From assembly GCA_964400875.1 (NCBI GenBank), contig CAYNWK010000001.1:62001-126000 (forward strand): DNA of 64,000 nucleotides, written 5' to 3'. This stretch comes from CAYNWK01 sp964400875 (GTDB lineage: Bacteria; Chloroflexota; Anaerolineae; Anaerolineales; UBA4823). The notes beneath the pieces are model-generated. The model saw nothing but the letters and a program-made list of their open reading frames with translations, had not been told where the DNA came from and did not search any database. Below, piece by piece: positions 8,662-16,879 of this stretch. Every line of letters starts with the position of its first letter. Position 1 is the stretch's first letter. The position numbers were made by a program, and so were the translations under genes.

Positions 8662-10311
8662 ATGGGATTATTGAAGACACAAATGGTCTGGGGCAATCGA
8701 GCATTCCGAATCCCAATAATCATCCTACTTGTCCTTAGCTCCTATGGGTTGAGGACAACCAATGCGGCTGCCCAAGAACAAGAAGAACCCCCTCTTAAGC
8801 GACAAACCGAGATCGTCATCCCGGTCACCGAATACGAATGGTGGGTGATCCGCTGGATCAACAACCAAATCGTCTGCCAGCTAAAAGTAGCGCATGAAGG
8901 GGTGCCTACCGCGGCTGAAGTATTCGATTCCTGCGGTGATATAGTTTACGATGAATGGAGCGAGACGCCGCCTTGCGACGACGCGGATCAAGGGGATCAA
9001 GCCGCGGCAGCATGTGCAGGGATGTATTTTTTCCTGGTCGGATCCAGCGAGGCAGAGCGCACCGTTACCATCGATCTGCCTTTGCCAGCGGTTGGATTAA
9101 GCCTGGCCGGTTGCTCTCCCGTGCCTCCTGAAAATTTTTGCAGGGAGCTACCTTCGCTCTTGTTTACCGGTGAAGAACCGCTCCCAAATGAAGAAATCAC
9201 CGCCATACATGTGAGCATTGACGGTCTCACCTACAACTGCGGAGGCGAAGCCTGCGAAATTCCTACGCAGCCAACCCGGTCAAGCGGCGCTCAGGTGGAA
9301 TTCTGGGCTGAATCGAGTTTCGGGGATGAAAGCGAACACTTCACCGCGCTGGTCAGGGTGCAAGATACCGGGGCGACCTCCGGTCAGGGGCGGCAGGGAT
9401 GGTACGTAGACGTGATCAGCTCGCAGTGGCGCGGGCAGCAGTTGGAGAGTTGTGCGCAAATATGGAAATCCTTCCCCCCGGTAGGCGGTCTGCCTTTCTG
9501 GCTTTCAACTCCTTCCGAAGAACAATTACTCGCTTCGGACCAACCTTATCATTACCTGGCAGGCCGGTTGATCACTCACGGGCTGGTGGATGCCAGTGAA
9601 TGCCCGGCTGGAGGCCTGTTAGAGAACGGCTATGCGAATGCCTGTGGGCTGGAAAATGCGCGCGCGATGGTGGCCCTGTGGCAAAACCAGTTTGACGGCC
9701 CGATCCTGGAAGTCGCCCGAGAAACCGGATTACCGGCACAGTTGATGAAGAACCTGTTTGCCCAGGAAAGCCAGTTTTGGCCGGGGGTATTTCGCGTTGC
9801 CCGTGAGTACGGATTGGGACAGCTGACCGATATGGGCGCCGATACTATCTTGCTGTGGAACCCAAGCTTTTTCGACCAGTTCTGCCCCCTGGTGTTGGAT
9901 AAGGAGGTCTGCGGCAGCGGCTATTTGCGCTTGCCGGAGGAGGAGCGGGCGATCTTGCGCGGCGCTCTGGCGGTCGACGCAAACGCAGACTGCCCTCAAT
10001 GTTCCAACGGCATCGACCTGACCGAAGCCAGTTTCAGCGTTAACTTATTTGCGCAGAGCTTGATCGCCAACTGCCGGCAGGTCCACCGGACCATTTTCAA
10101 TGCAACAGAAAGCCTTCCAGGGGAAGTCAGCTCTTATGAGAATCTGTGGCGCTTTACGTTAGCGAATTACCACGCTGGTCCCGGTTGCCTGGCTTTCGCG
10201 ATACATGAAGTATGGGCCGAGAAAACGCCGCTTGATTGGGAACACGTCGCCTCGCAACTTACCGAACCCTGCCAGGGAGCCATCTCCTATGTGGACTTGA
10301 TCACACAATAG
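8662..10311 (+). CDS. Secreted lytic transglycosylase-like protein (SLT domain)
   Basis: A 549-residue exported protein. A hydrophobic signal segment at about 18-35 (PIIILLVLSSYGL) ends near NAAAQ; an ATG at 8683 is an alternative start. Residues 40-330 form a cysteine-containing N-terminal region that I do not recognise. From about 345 there is a lysozyme-like SLT fold: ETGLPAQLMKNLFAQESQF with the catalytic Glu at about 369, then REYGLGQLTDMG and a late NYHAGPGCL motif. The family cleaves peptidoglycan glycan strands to anhydromuropeptides. It acts outside the membrane, and the unusual N-terminal region may target it. It ends just before a bidirectional terminator. Confidence 0.8.
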   Translation: MGLLKTQMVWGNRAFRIPIIILLVLSSYGLRTTNAAAQEQEEPPLKRQTEIVIPVTEYEWWVIRWINNQIVCQLKVAHEGVPTAAEVFDSCGDIVYDEWSETPPCDDADQGDQAAAACAGMYFFLVGSSEAERTVTIDLPLPAVGLSLAGCSPVPPENFCRELPSLLFTGEEPLPNEEITAIHVSIDGLTYNCGGEACEIPTQPTRSSGAQVEFWAESSFGDESEHFTALVRVQDTGATSGQGRQGWYVDVISSQWRGQQLESCAQIWKSFPPVGGLPFWLSTPSEEQLLASDQPYHYLAGRLITHGLVDASECPAGGLLENGYANACGLENARAMVALWQNQFDGPILEVARETGLPAQLMKNLFAQESQFWPGVFRVAREYGLGQLTDMGADTILLWNPSFFDQFCPLVLDKEVCGSGYLRLPEEERAILRGALAVDANADCPQCSNGIDLTEASFSVNLFAQSLIANCRQVHRTIFNATESLPGEVSSYENLWRFTLANYHAGPGCLAFAIHEVWAEKTPLDWEHVASQLTEPCQGAISYVDLITQ

Positions 10312-10378
10312 GGCTTCGTGTGAAGGGATTTAGGAGAGCGAAGCTTGCCTCATTATCCCTTTCAACTAATAACAATGA

Positions 10379-10419
10379 AAAACTCCAGAACGGGCGAACC
10401 AGTCGCGATCTGGAGTTTT
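10379..10419. terminator. Bidirectional intrinsic terminator
   Basis: An 11-bp perfect stem (AAAACTCCAGA at 10379-10389, TCTGGAGTTTT at 10409-10419) with a 19-nt loop carries A/T runs on both sides. It separates the convergent transglycosylase gene and the 59-aa gene. Confidence 0.8.
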
Positions 10420-10453
10420 ATTTTGGCCAGGATATTGAACAAACGACTATTTA

Positions 10454-10633
10454 CTATTTGATGCTGCGCATAAGGTCCAACAATTCCTGCCATTCTTCGT
10501 CGAAGAAATGCAATGTTACGTTATTTAATTCGATGTGATAGGTGGATTCTTCATCCGGCTCGTCTGCGCGCCAAACCAGATAATTTTCGGTTTCTGCGAT
10601 CGTTTTAGTTCTTAATTCCGGGTTCTCGTCCAT
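10454..10633 (-). CDS. Conserved-looking 59-residue acidic protein
   Basis: The ATG at 10633 opens a 59-codon frame ending in TAG at 10454. A strong AGGAG lies 8 nt upstream and a TATAAT (complement of 10668-10673) gives it its own promoter. The protein begins MDENPELRTKTIAETENYLVW and continues with a YHIELNNVTLHFF-type strand-rich stretch and a WQELLDLMR helix. It is strongly acidic with no membrane segment or cysteines. A terminator lies beyond its stop. Gene signals are unusually complete for so small a frame, so I judge it real; function unknown. Confidence 0.8.
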   Translation of the reverse strand: MDENPELRTKTIAETENYLVWRADEPDEESTYHIELNNVTLHFFDEEWQELLDLMRSIK

Positions 10634-10667
10634 TGTGAGATCTCCTGTGGGATACGTCTTCGAAAAG

Positions 10668-10673
10668 ATTATA
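10668..10673 (-). promoter_or_regulatory. -10 box of the 59-aa gene
   Basis: TATAAT read on the minus strand, about 35 nt before the ATG at 10633. No good -35 is seen at the usual spacing. Confidence 0.4.
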
Positions 10674-10732
10674 GGTGTTACACAGTTCGCCGGTGAAGGT
10701 ACTCAAACAAGTGCGTAAGTCCTATTTAACAG

Positions 10733-10756
10733 ACCATGGATTGCTCAAGCCATGGT
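10733..10756. terminator. Weak terminator-like hairpin after the rho operon
   Basis: A 7-bp stem (ACCATGG / CCATGGT) with a 10-nt loop lies just downstream of the M23 gene. The T-tract on the minus strand is poor, so its strength is uncertain. Confidence 0.35.
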
Positions 10757-10764
10757 TTTGCACA

Positions 10765-11868
10765 TTACGGCGCCGGTAATACGAACCAGGGATTGACGAA
10801 CCCACCCAGATAACGCACTTCAAAGTGCAGGTGCGGACCAGTTGAGTTGCCGGTGTTGCCGGAGTAAGCGATCGTCTGGCCTTGCAATACGCTCCGTCCA
10901 CAGCCGGTGTTCACCGAGCTCAGGTGAGCGTACAGCGTCTGGTACCCGTTGCCGTGGTCGATCATCACCATATTGCCGTACCCACCTACTGCCGGACCGG
11001 CAAAGACCACCACACCACTGTCCGCGGCGTAAATGGGCGAGCCCTCCCCGGCGGCAATGTCGATAGCCAGGTGACCTGACCAATAATCGTTGCCGGACAG
11101 GTAATGGTTGTAAGCCGGCCAGATGAATGCCCCCGTTCCAAAAGCGCCTTCATAACCACCTGGACACGCACCGGCGCCCAATACGGAATTTGAAACCCCC
11201 GCAGCGCCGCGCGGGATGGTCGGGATCAACCACTGGCGGAACTCGCGGTGCCCGCCGGGCAGCATCACGAAAGTGCCCGGATCGATCTCGGGATCGGTCA
11301 GATCGATCTCATTCCCGGGCCAGCTGAGGATTTCATCCTTATCAGCCTCAAAACTTTCTGATACGCCCTGGATTGAGTCGCCTTCTTTCCACTCGTACAG
11401 CACGCCATCGACGGGCGGAATTTTAAGCTGCATACCAAGGCTGAGTTGGTCGGGGTTGTCGTTCAGCACATCGTAATTGCCCCATAACACGGTTTCAGGC
11501 TTAATGCCGTACGCCTGGGCGATGCCGAACACCGAATCGCCGGTTTCGACGGTGTGGGTGATCACCTCGTAGCGCGGGCGCGTCGGGATGTTCGTGTGAA
11601 GGCTGGCTTCGGGTAGGATCGCCTCAACATCGCCAGCCTGATGGAATTCAGGCAGCACCGCGACGATATTTTGATCGGAGGGTTCTTGGGGAGTGGCTTC
11701 TTTTACCGCAGCCAGCGCGGCAGAAGGTGATGATTTTGATCTGGACTGCGCCTGCCACCCAAGATAGATGGCGAAACCTAGCACTGCAAAAGCGATGATC
11801 CAAGCTCCCCAATTTAATAAGCGCTCGCCGCCTTTAGGCGAGGACGCTGTTGTAGGGGTATCGCTCAA
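10765..11868 (-). CDS. Membrane-anchored LysM / M23 peptidoglycan endopeptidase
   Basis: A 367-residue protein starting at TTG 11868, which overlaps the rho stop by 4 bp (TTGA). A signal-anchor helix lies at about 20-40 (WGAWIIAFAVLGFAIYLGW). One LysM module follows at about 103-150 (HTVETGDSVFGIAQAYGIKPE) and a degenerate second one at about 155-205. The C-terminal M23 domain (about 245-365) has the zinc-site pattern GHLAIDIAAG and HLHFEV. Such proteins cut peptide cross-links in the cell wall or activate amidases. Co-transcription with rho is inferred from the overlap. Confidence 0.9.
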   Translation of the reverse strand: MSDTPTTASSPKGGERLLNWGAWIIAFAVLGFAIYLGWQAQSRSKSSPSAALAAVKEATPQEPSDQNIVAVLPEFHQAGDVEAILPEASLHTNIPTRPRYEVITHTVETGDSVFGIAQAYGIKPETVLWGNYDVLNDNPDQLSLGMQLKIPPVDGVLYEWKEGDSIQGVSESFEADKDEILSWPGNEIDLTDPEIDPGTFVMLPGGHREFRQWLIPTIPRGAAGVSNSVLGAGACPGGYEGAFGTGAFIWPAYNHYLSGNDYWSGHLAIDIAAGEGSPIYAADSGVVVFAGPAVGGYGNMVMIDHGNGYQTLYAHLSSVNTGCGRSVLQGQTIAYSGNTGNSTGPHLHFEVRYLGGFVNPWFVLPAP

Positions 11869-13145
11869 AGGGAATCCTCGTGAAGAGTCTCCAGAAATTC
11901 CTGGTTATCGGTTGTCTGGCTGAAGCGCTGCAAGATCGCCTCCGTCGCGGTAGAGACATCCATACCCGCGCCGTGCGGCGGGGAAGTGACCAACTGATCG
12001 AACATCCTGCGCATTAACCAGACCCGCTGAGTAATATCCGGTCCCAACAGGAGCTCTTCTCGGCGAGTCGATGAGCGTTCGATGTCGATCGCCGGGAAAA
12101 TGCGGCGCTCTTGCAGCTTGCGGGAAAGGTGCAGCTCCATGTTGCCGGTACCTTTAAATTCCTCGTAAACCACATCGTCCATGCGCGAACCCGTGTCGAT
12201 CAGGCAGGTGGCGATGATGGTCAGCGAACCACCTTCTTCGATGTTGCGGGCTGCGCCGAAAAAGCGCTTCGGCGGGTAGAGTGCCGAAGGATCGATGCCG
12301 CCGGAGAGCGTCCGCCCGGATGGTGTGACCACCAGGTTGTAGGCCCGGGCCAGTCGGGTGATCGAATCCATCAAAATGACTACATCGCGCCCGGTTTCAA
12401 CCAACCGCTTGGCGCGCTCGAGGGCCATCTCTGCAACGCGGACGTGGGAGGTGACCGGTTCATCGAAAGTCGAAGCGATCACTTCTGCATCGACGGAACG
12501 GTCCATATCCGTGACCTCTTCCGGGCGCTCGCCGATCAGGGCTACCATTAAGTGAATTTCCGGGTTGTTGGTTGAGATCGCGTTGGCAATCTGTTTCAAA
12601 ATTGTCGTCTTGCCTGCTTTTGGCGGTGAAACGATCAACCCGCGCTGGCCTCGCCCGATGGGAGTGACAAGATTGATCATACGCGTCGCCAGTGTGTGGC
12701 GATCAGTTTCCAGGTCGAAGCGCATCTCCGGGAAGATCGGAGTTAGCGATTCGAAGGTCGGACGGCGTTTGGCTTCTTCAGGGTTAATGCCGTTGACGCT
12801 CTCGATGCGCAGCAAGCCGTAATGCCGCTCGGTTTCACGCGGCGGACGCACGTGCCCGATGATCAAATCACCGTTGCGCAGGCTGTAGCGTCGGATTTGC
12901 GACTGGGAAACGTACACGTCGTATGGTCCAGGTTGGTAATGTCCGGAGCGCAAAAAGCCAATGCCTTCGCTCATGATCTCCAGGATACCACCACGCAATT
13001 CCAAGCCATCTCGCTCGGCCTCCGCCTGGCGTATTCGCATGATCAAGTCTTCCTTCTTCATGCGGTGCGCGTTTTCAACCTTAAGAGATTTGGCCAGCTG
13101 GCGCAGGCCCGACAAGGACTGGCTTTCTAATTCAAGAACTTTCAT
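11865..13145 (-). CDS. rho: Transcription termination factor Rho
   Basis: A 426-residue hexameric RNA helicase subunit. The N-terminal Rho_N helical domain (about 1-45: ESQSLSGLRQLAKSLKVENA) precedes the cold-shock-like RNA-binding domain (about 52-115: GILEIMSEGIGFLRSGHY). The RecA-type ATPase has Walker A PPKAGKTT (about 175), the VIILMDSITRLARAYN Walker B region and the TLSGGIDPSALYPPKRFFGAARN loop. Length matches the family. It has a 230-nt leader with its own promoter (see 13384-13412). Confidence 0.98.
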   Translation of the reverse strand: MKVLELESQSLSGLRQLAKSLKVENAHRMKKEDLIMRIRQAEAERDGLELRGGILEIMSEGIGFLRSGHYQPGPYDVYVSQSQIRRYSLRNGDLIIGHVRPPRETERHYGLLRIESVNGINPEEAKRRPTFESLTPIFPEMRFDLETDRHTLATRMINLVTPIGRGQRGLIVSPPKAGKTTILKQIANAISTNNPEIHLMVALIGERPEEVTDMDRSVDAEVIASTFDEPVTSHVRVAEMALERAKRLVETGRDVVILMDSITRLARAYNLVVTPSGRTLSGGIDPSALYPPKRFFGAARNIEEGGSLTIIATCLIDTGSRMDDVVYEEFKGTGNMELHLSRKLQERRIFPAIDIERSSTRREELLLGPDITQRVWLMRRMFDQLVTSPPHGAGMDVSTATEAILQRFSQTTDNQEFLETLHEDSL

Positions 13146-13383
13146 ATTTTGGCACTCTTTATTCTTCGATGTGGATTGTTGATAAAGTTGGTTGGGATAA
13201 TCTCATGGCTGCCGCCATACGTACTTTCCATATTCCCCTAGTTTTGAATTTCCTCTTTGTGTATGCGAGGCTTGTCCTCGCCATTCGTTGATGAAAGCTG
13301 GCGGCACGCGCGGGGGTCGGAATTGGTAAATGGAAGCGTTCAGGGGATAAGTGCGAACGGTAAAAGGGGAGAATTCTTGCTAG

Positions 13384-13412
13384 ATTATAGCACGCATCCG
13401 GACAGTCTGCAA
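13384..13412 (-). promoter_or_regulatory. Promoter of the rho-M23 operon
   Basis: On the minus strand TTGCAG (13407-13412) and TATAAT (13384-13389) are separated by exactly 17 bp, and the -10 is extended (TGCTATAAT). Transcription would start near 13377, leaving about 230 nt of leader before rho. That leader holds a GCGAGG/CCTCGC hairpin (13265-13281) and a 19-codon frame (13159-13218). Confidence 0.75.
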
Positions 13413-13513
13413 GCCCAATTTTGACTGACTAACAAGATCGCAAATTTTTTATTGATTTTGAGGTTAGGCAATGGGTGCTTTTCGGAATCTCTGTGGTAAT
13501 GAGGAGGCTAAAT

Positions 13514-13522
13514 TGGTATAAT
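13514..13522 (+). promoter_or_regulatory. Extended -10 promoter for prfA-prmC
   Basis: TGGTATAAT, an extended -10, lies 135 nt before prfA and divergent from the rho promoter. No clear -35 is seen. The rest of the 0.5-kb intergenic space between rho and prfA holds no further gene. Confidence 0.55.
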
Positions 13523-13657
13523 CACCGAGCAAATTTCCGGTAACAACCCCCTTCGCGAATCCACCAGAGGTTATCTTTCCGGTGATATCTTCCTCCCAGG
13601 GTTTTGCGTCCTTAGGGGAAGCTCGCCCAGTGGTATTTACGAGAAATACGAAAACCT

Positions 13658-14725
13658 ATGCTTGATAAGATCGCTGGAATAGAAGAACGCTACGAAGAGA
13701 TCAACCGTCTGTTGATGGAAGTAGGCGACGACTACCAGCGCGCCGCGGAGCTGGGTATTGAACGCGCCGAGCTCGAACCTATCATCGAAAAAGCGCGCGC
13801 TTACCGGGAGGCCCTGAGCCGTCAGGAAGAAGCGCAGAACTTTCTGGATGCTGAGGATGAGGAGATGCACCAGCTGGCTGAAGCGGAGCTGGCTGAGTTG
13901 GACCCCGAGATCGAACGCCTCGAAGAAGAAATCAAACGCATGCTGTTGCCTCAGGACCCGCGCGACAAACGGAATGTGATCATGGAAATCCGCGGCGGGA
14001 CCGGAGGCGACGAAGCAGCCTTGTTTGCCGCCGACCTGTTTCGCATGTACAGCCGCTACGCCGAACGCCAGGGGTGGGAAGTGGAAGTGCTCTCCTCGCA
14101 CGATATCGGTATAGGCGGGCTCAAAGAGATCGTTTTCTTGGTCAAAGGCAGGGGTGCATACTCCCGCCTGAAGTACGAATCGGGTGTGCACCGCGTCCAG
14201 CGTGTTCCGGCAACCGAATCTCAGGGACGCATTCACACCTCCACCGCGACGGTCGCTGTATTGGCCGAGGTTGACGATGTCGAGATCAAGATCCCGGATG
14301 GTGACATTCGTATGGACGTGTATAAATCTGCCGGAGCCGGCGGGCAAAGCGTTCAGAAGAACGCCACCGCCGTACGGCTCACGCACCTGCCCAGCGGCAT
14401 CGTAGTCCAGTGTCAGGACGAACGCTCACAACTGCAGAACCGCACGCGGGCGATGAGCATCCTGCGGGCGCGCCTCTACGAGATGGAAGAAGAGAAACGC
14501 CGCGCCGACCAGGACAAAGATCGACGCTCTCAAGTCGGCTCCGGTGAACGCTCCGAAAAGATCCGCACCTATAACTACCCACAATCTCGGGTGACCGACC
14601 ACCGCATCAACCTCTCCTCCTATAATTTGGCGGTGGTGATGGATGGGGATATCGACGAGTTTGTCGATGAGCTGGCTACCCGTGATGAAGCGGAACGCCT
14701 GGCCGCGGTAGGCCTGGAAGAATAA
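13658..14725 (+). CDS. prfA: Peptide chain release factor 1
   Basis: A 355-residue class I release factor. The coiled-coil N-terminal domain spans about 1-100. The anticodon-like PAT tripeptide (VPATESQGRIHTS, about 183) marks it as RF1, which reads UAA and UAG. The GGQ motif (GAGGQSVQKNATAVRLTH, about 227) triggers peptidyl-tRNA hydrolysis; its Gln is the target of the methyltransferase encoded by the next gene. The ribosome-binding site is weak. Confidence 0.97.
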   Translation: MLDKIAGIEERYEEINRLLMEVGDDYQRAAELGIERAELEPIIEKARAYREALSRQEEAQNFLDAEDEEMHQLAEAELAELDPEIERLEEEIKRMLLPQDPRDKRNVIMEIRGGTGGDEAALFAADLFRMYSRYAERQGWEVEVLSSHDIGIGGLKEIVFLVKGRGAYSRLKYESGVHRVQRVPATESQGRIHTSTATVAVLAEVDDVEIKIPDGDIRMDVYKSAGAGGQSVQKNATAVRLTHLPSGIVVQCQDERSQLQNRTRAMSILRARLYEMEEEKRRADQDKDRRSQVGSGERSEKIRTYNYPQSRVTDHRINLSSYNLAVVMDGDIDEFVDELATRDEAERLAAVGLEE

Positions 14726-14753
14726 GTCCCGGTCCGCATCCCCTCCCAGGCAG

Positions 14754-15596
14754 ATGGCGACTCTTGCTCGTGCGCTCAACCGTATCGTCGCCCGGCTGGC
14801 CTCCCTCAGTGACACCGCTCTATTAGACTCTCAGGTTCTGCTCGCCAGCCTCTTAAACCGTTCGCGTGCCTGGGTGCTGGCGCACCCCGAATGGGAACTC
14901 AATGAACGGCAGCGGCAAAAGATCGAACGAGCCGTTGGGCGGCTTGAAAGCGGCGAACCGCTGCCTTATGTGCTCGGGCACTGGGAGTTTTACGGGCTGG
15001 ACTTTGAGATCACCCCCGACACGTTGATCCCGCGACCCGAGACGGAGCTGCTGGTTGAAACCGCGCTGGAATGGTTGAAAGAGCATCCGGATGCCGGGTT
15101 GACCATCGACGTCGGCACAGGCTCTGGTTGCATCGCCGTCTCTCTGGCGCACCACCTCCCCAATCTACGCCATATCGCTAGCGACCTCTCTTTGCCGGCG
15201 CTTAAAGTCGCCAGGCGCAACGCCGAGCGACATGCGGCGGGGCGTGTGAGATTCGTCCAGTGTGATTTGCTCCCACCTCTTACGAAATCCCCGAACATAA
15301 TCTGCGCCAACATGCCTTACATCCCCACAAAAACCTTAAGGGGGTTGAAGGTTTACGGATGGGAACCGGCCCAGGCCCTTGATGGCGGCGCAGACGGGCT
15401 GGCGCAGATCCACCGGCTGATAACCCGGGCTAAAGAGCAGCTCGCACCAAACGGGGCTCTGCTTCTCGAAATCGAAGCCAGCCAGGGGGAAACCGCGCAG
15501 GCTCTTGCAAGGCAGACCTTCCCGGAGGGGGAGCTTGAGATCAGACCAGATCTCGCCGGCCGCGATCGCCTGTTGATCGTGCGCCAGCAGGAATAA
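14754..15596 (+). CDS. prmC: Release factor glutamine N5-methyltransferase
   Basis: A 280-residue SAM-dependent methyltransferase. The N-terminal helical domain (about 1-80) includes DSQVLLASLLNRSRAWVLAH. The SAM site is IDVGTGSGCIAVSLAHHLP (about 121). The substrate-binding motif reads NMPY (ANMPYIP, about 185) in place of NPPY; single substitutions at the second position (for example NLPY) occur in this family, so activity is expected. It methylates the GGQ glutamine of release factors. It follows prfA by 28 bp, the classical pairing. Confidence 0.95.
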   Translation: MATLARALNRIVARLASLSDTALLDSQVLLASLLNRSRAWVLAHPEWELNERQRQKIERAVGRLESGEPLPYVLGHWEFYGLDFEITPDTLIPRPETELLVETALEWLKEHPDAGLTIDVGTGSGCIAVSLAHHLPNLRHIASDLSLPALKVARRNAERHAAGRVRFVQCDLLPPLTKSPNIICANMPYIPTKTLRGLKVYGWEPAQALDGGADGLAQIHRLITRAKEQLAPNGALLLEIEASQGETAQALARQTFPEGELEIRPDLAGRDRLLIVRQQE

Positions 15597-15644
15597 TACT
15601 TTTAGTCGTTGCGCAGTTCTCCAAGAAAGGGGGGTGTTTGACAG

Positions 15645-15650
15645 TATAAT
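15645..15650 (+). promoter_or_regulatory. -10 box placed for a leaderless coaBC transcript
   Basis: A perfect TATAAT ends 8 nt before the coaBC ATG. Transcription would start at or next to the start codon, and no Shine-Dalgarno sequence is present. Confidence 0.55.
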
Positions 15651-15658
15651 CACGCCAA

Positions 15659-16879
15659 ATGAGCAATCCAATCCAGGATAAAACCATCCTGCTCGGCGTA
15701 ACCGGGTCCATCGCCGCCTATAAAGCTGCCGATCTGGCTTCAAAGTTGAGCCAGGCCGGCGCGCAGGTTGAGACCATCTTGACGCGGTCCGCCCAGCAAT
15801 TCATCACCCCACTCACCTTCCAATCGGTGACCGGACGCCGGGCGTACACGGAAGACGACCTGTGGGGCCGTGAAGGCCACGTCCTGCACATCGGGCTGGC
15901 CGGTTCCGCCGACCTGCTGGTTGTGGCGCCGGCTTCAGCGAACACCCTGGCCAAACTGGCTCAGGGTATCGCCGACAACCTGCTTACGGTAACCGCGCTG
16001 GCGGCTGCCTGCCCTTTATTGATCGCCCCGGCGATGGACGGTGGCATGTATGTCCATCCGGCGACCCAGGCCAACCTGGAAACGCTGCGCGCCAGAGGCG
16101 CGCTCTTGATCGGGCCGGCGGAGGGCCACCTCGCCTCTGGGTTACTGGGTAAAGGGCGCATGGTTGAACCTGTCGAGCTGATAGGGCACATCCGGCAGGC
16201 GCTCGGCCGCGGCGGCCTCCTGGAGGGTATGCGCGTGGTCATCACTGCCGGAGGCACCCAAGAGCCGATCGACCCGGTGCGGGTGATCACCAACTTGTCG
16301 TCCGGAAAACAAGGGTTTGCCCTGGCTCAGGCTGCTCTGGACCTGGGCGCGCAGGTCAGCTTGATCGCCGCACCTGTCGCTCAGCCAACTCCGGTCGGGG
16401 CTAACCGCAAGGAGGTTCGCACAGCGCAGGAGATGCGCGACGCGGTTCTGGAAGCGATCAGCGATGCCGATGTCTTGATCATGGCGGCCGCAGTCGCCGA
16501 CTTCCAACCCGCCGATCCGGTCGGAGAAAAGATCAAACGGTCTGGCGGGGTTCCACAGGTCAGGCTGGAGGCTGCCCCTGATATCCTGGCAAGCGTGGCT
16601 GAGTTTAAGCGAAAGCACGGTTATCCTCGTGTATCGATCGGTTTTGCCGCCGAAAGCCAGGACTTACTGGAAAACGCCGGCGCCAAGTTGAAATCGAAAC
16701 AGCTCAACCTGATCGTCGCCAATGACATCACGGCGAGCGACGCAGGCTTTTCCGTGAACACCAACCGGGTTGTGCTTTTGGACTCCAACGGCGGCGTTGA
16801 GGAACTGCCTTTGTTGAGTAAGTACGAGGTCGCCGAACAAGTGCTCTTTCGCGTGGGTGAGCTCTTGGATCGGTCGTGA
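15659..16879 (+). CDS. coaBC: Bifunctional phosphopantothenoylcysteine synthetase/decarboxylase
   Basis: A 406-residue fusion. The N-terminal FMN decarboxylase (CoaC, about 1-180) starts KTILLGVTGSIAAYKAADLA and has VVAPASANTLAKLAQGIADNL. Two residues usually held to be catalytic differ: the PxMNxxMW motif reads PAMDGGMY (about 123) and the LACG cysteine motif reads HLASGLLGKGRM (about 158), so Asn is Asp and Cys is Ser. The C-terminal synthetase (CoaB, about 190-400) keeps VITAGGTQEPIDPVR, TNLSSGKQG and AAAVADFQP. The enzyme adds cysteine to phosphopantothenate and decarboxylates the product on the way to CoA. The next gene overlaps its stop by 4 bp. Confidence 0.95.
   Translation: MSNPIQDKTILLGVTGSIAAYKAADLASKLSQAGAQVETILTRSAQQFITPLTFQSVTGRRAYTEDDLWGREGHVLHIGLAGSADLLVVAPASANTLAKLAQGIADNLLTVTALAAACPLLIAPAMDGGMYVHPATQANLETLRARGALLIGPAEGHLASGLLGKGRMVEPVELIGHIRQALGRGGLLEGMRVVITAGGTQEPIDPVRVITNLSSGKQGFALAQAALDLGAQVSLIAAPVAQPTPVGANRKEVRTAQEMRDAVLEAISDADVLIMAAAVADFQPADPVGEKIKRSGGVPQVRLEAAPDILASVAEFKRKHGYPRVSIGFAAESQDLLENAGAKLKSKQLNLIVANDITASDAGFSVNTNRVVLLDSNGGVEELPLLSKYEVAEQVLFRVGELLDRS

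Noticed and set aside
13265..13281. A terminator ending rho-leader transcription
   Set aside because: The stem is only 6 bp and has no T-tract on the minus strand, so it is not a convincing intrinsic terminator; I keep it only as part of the leader.
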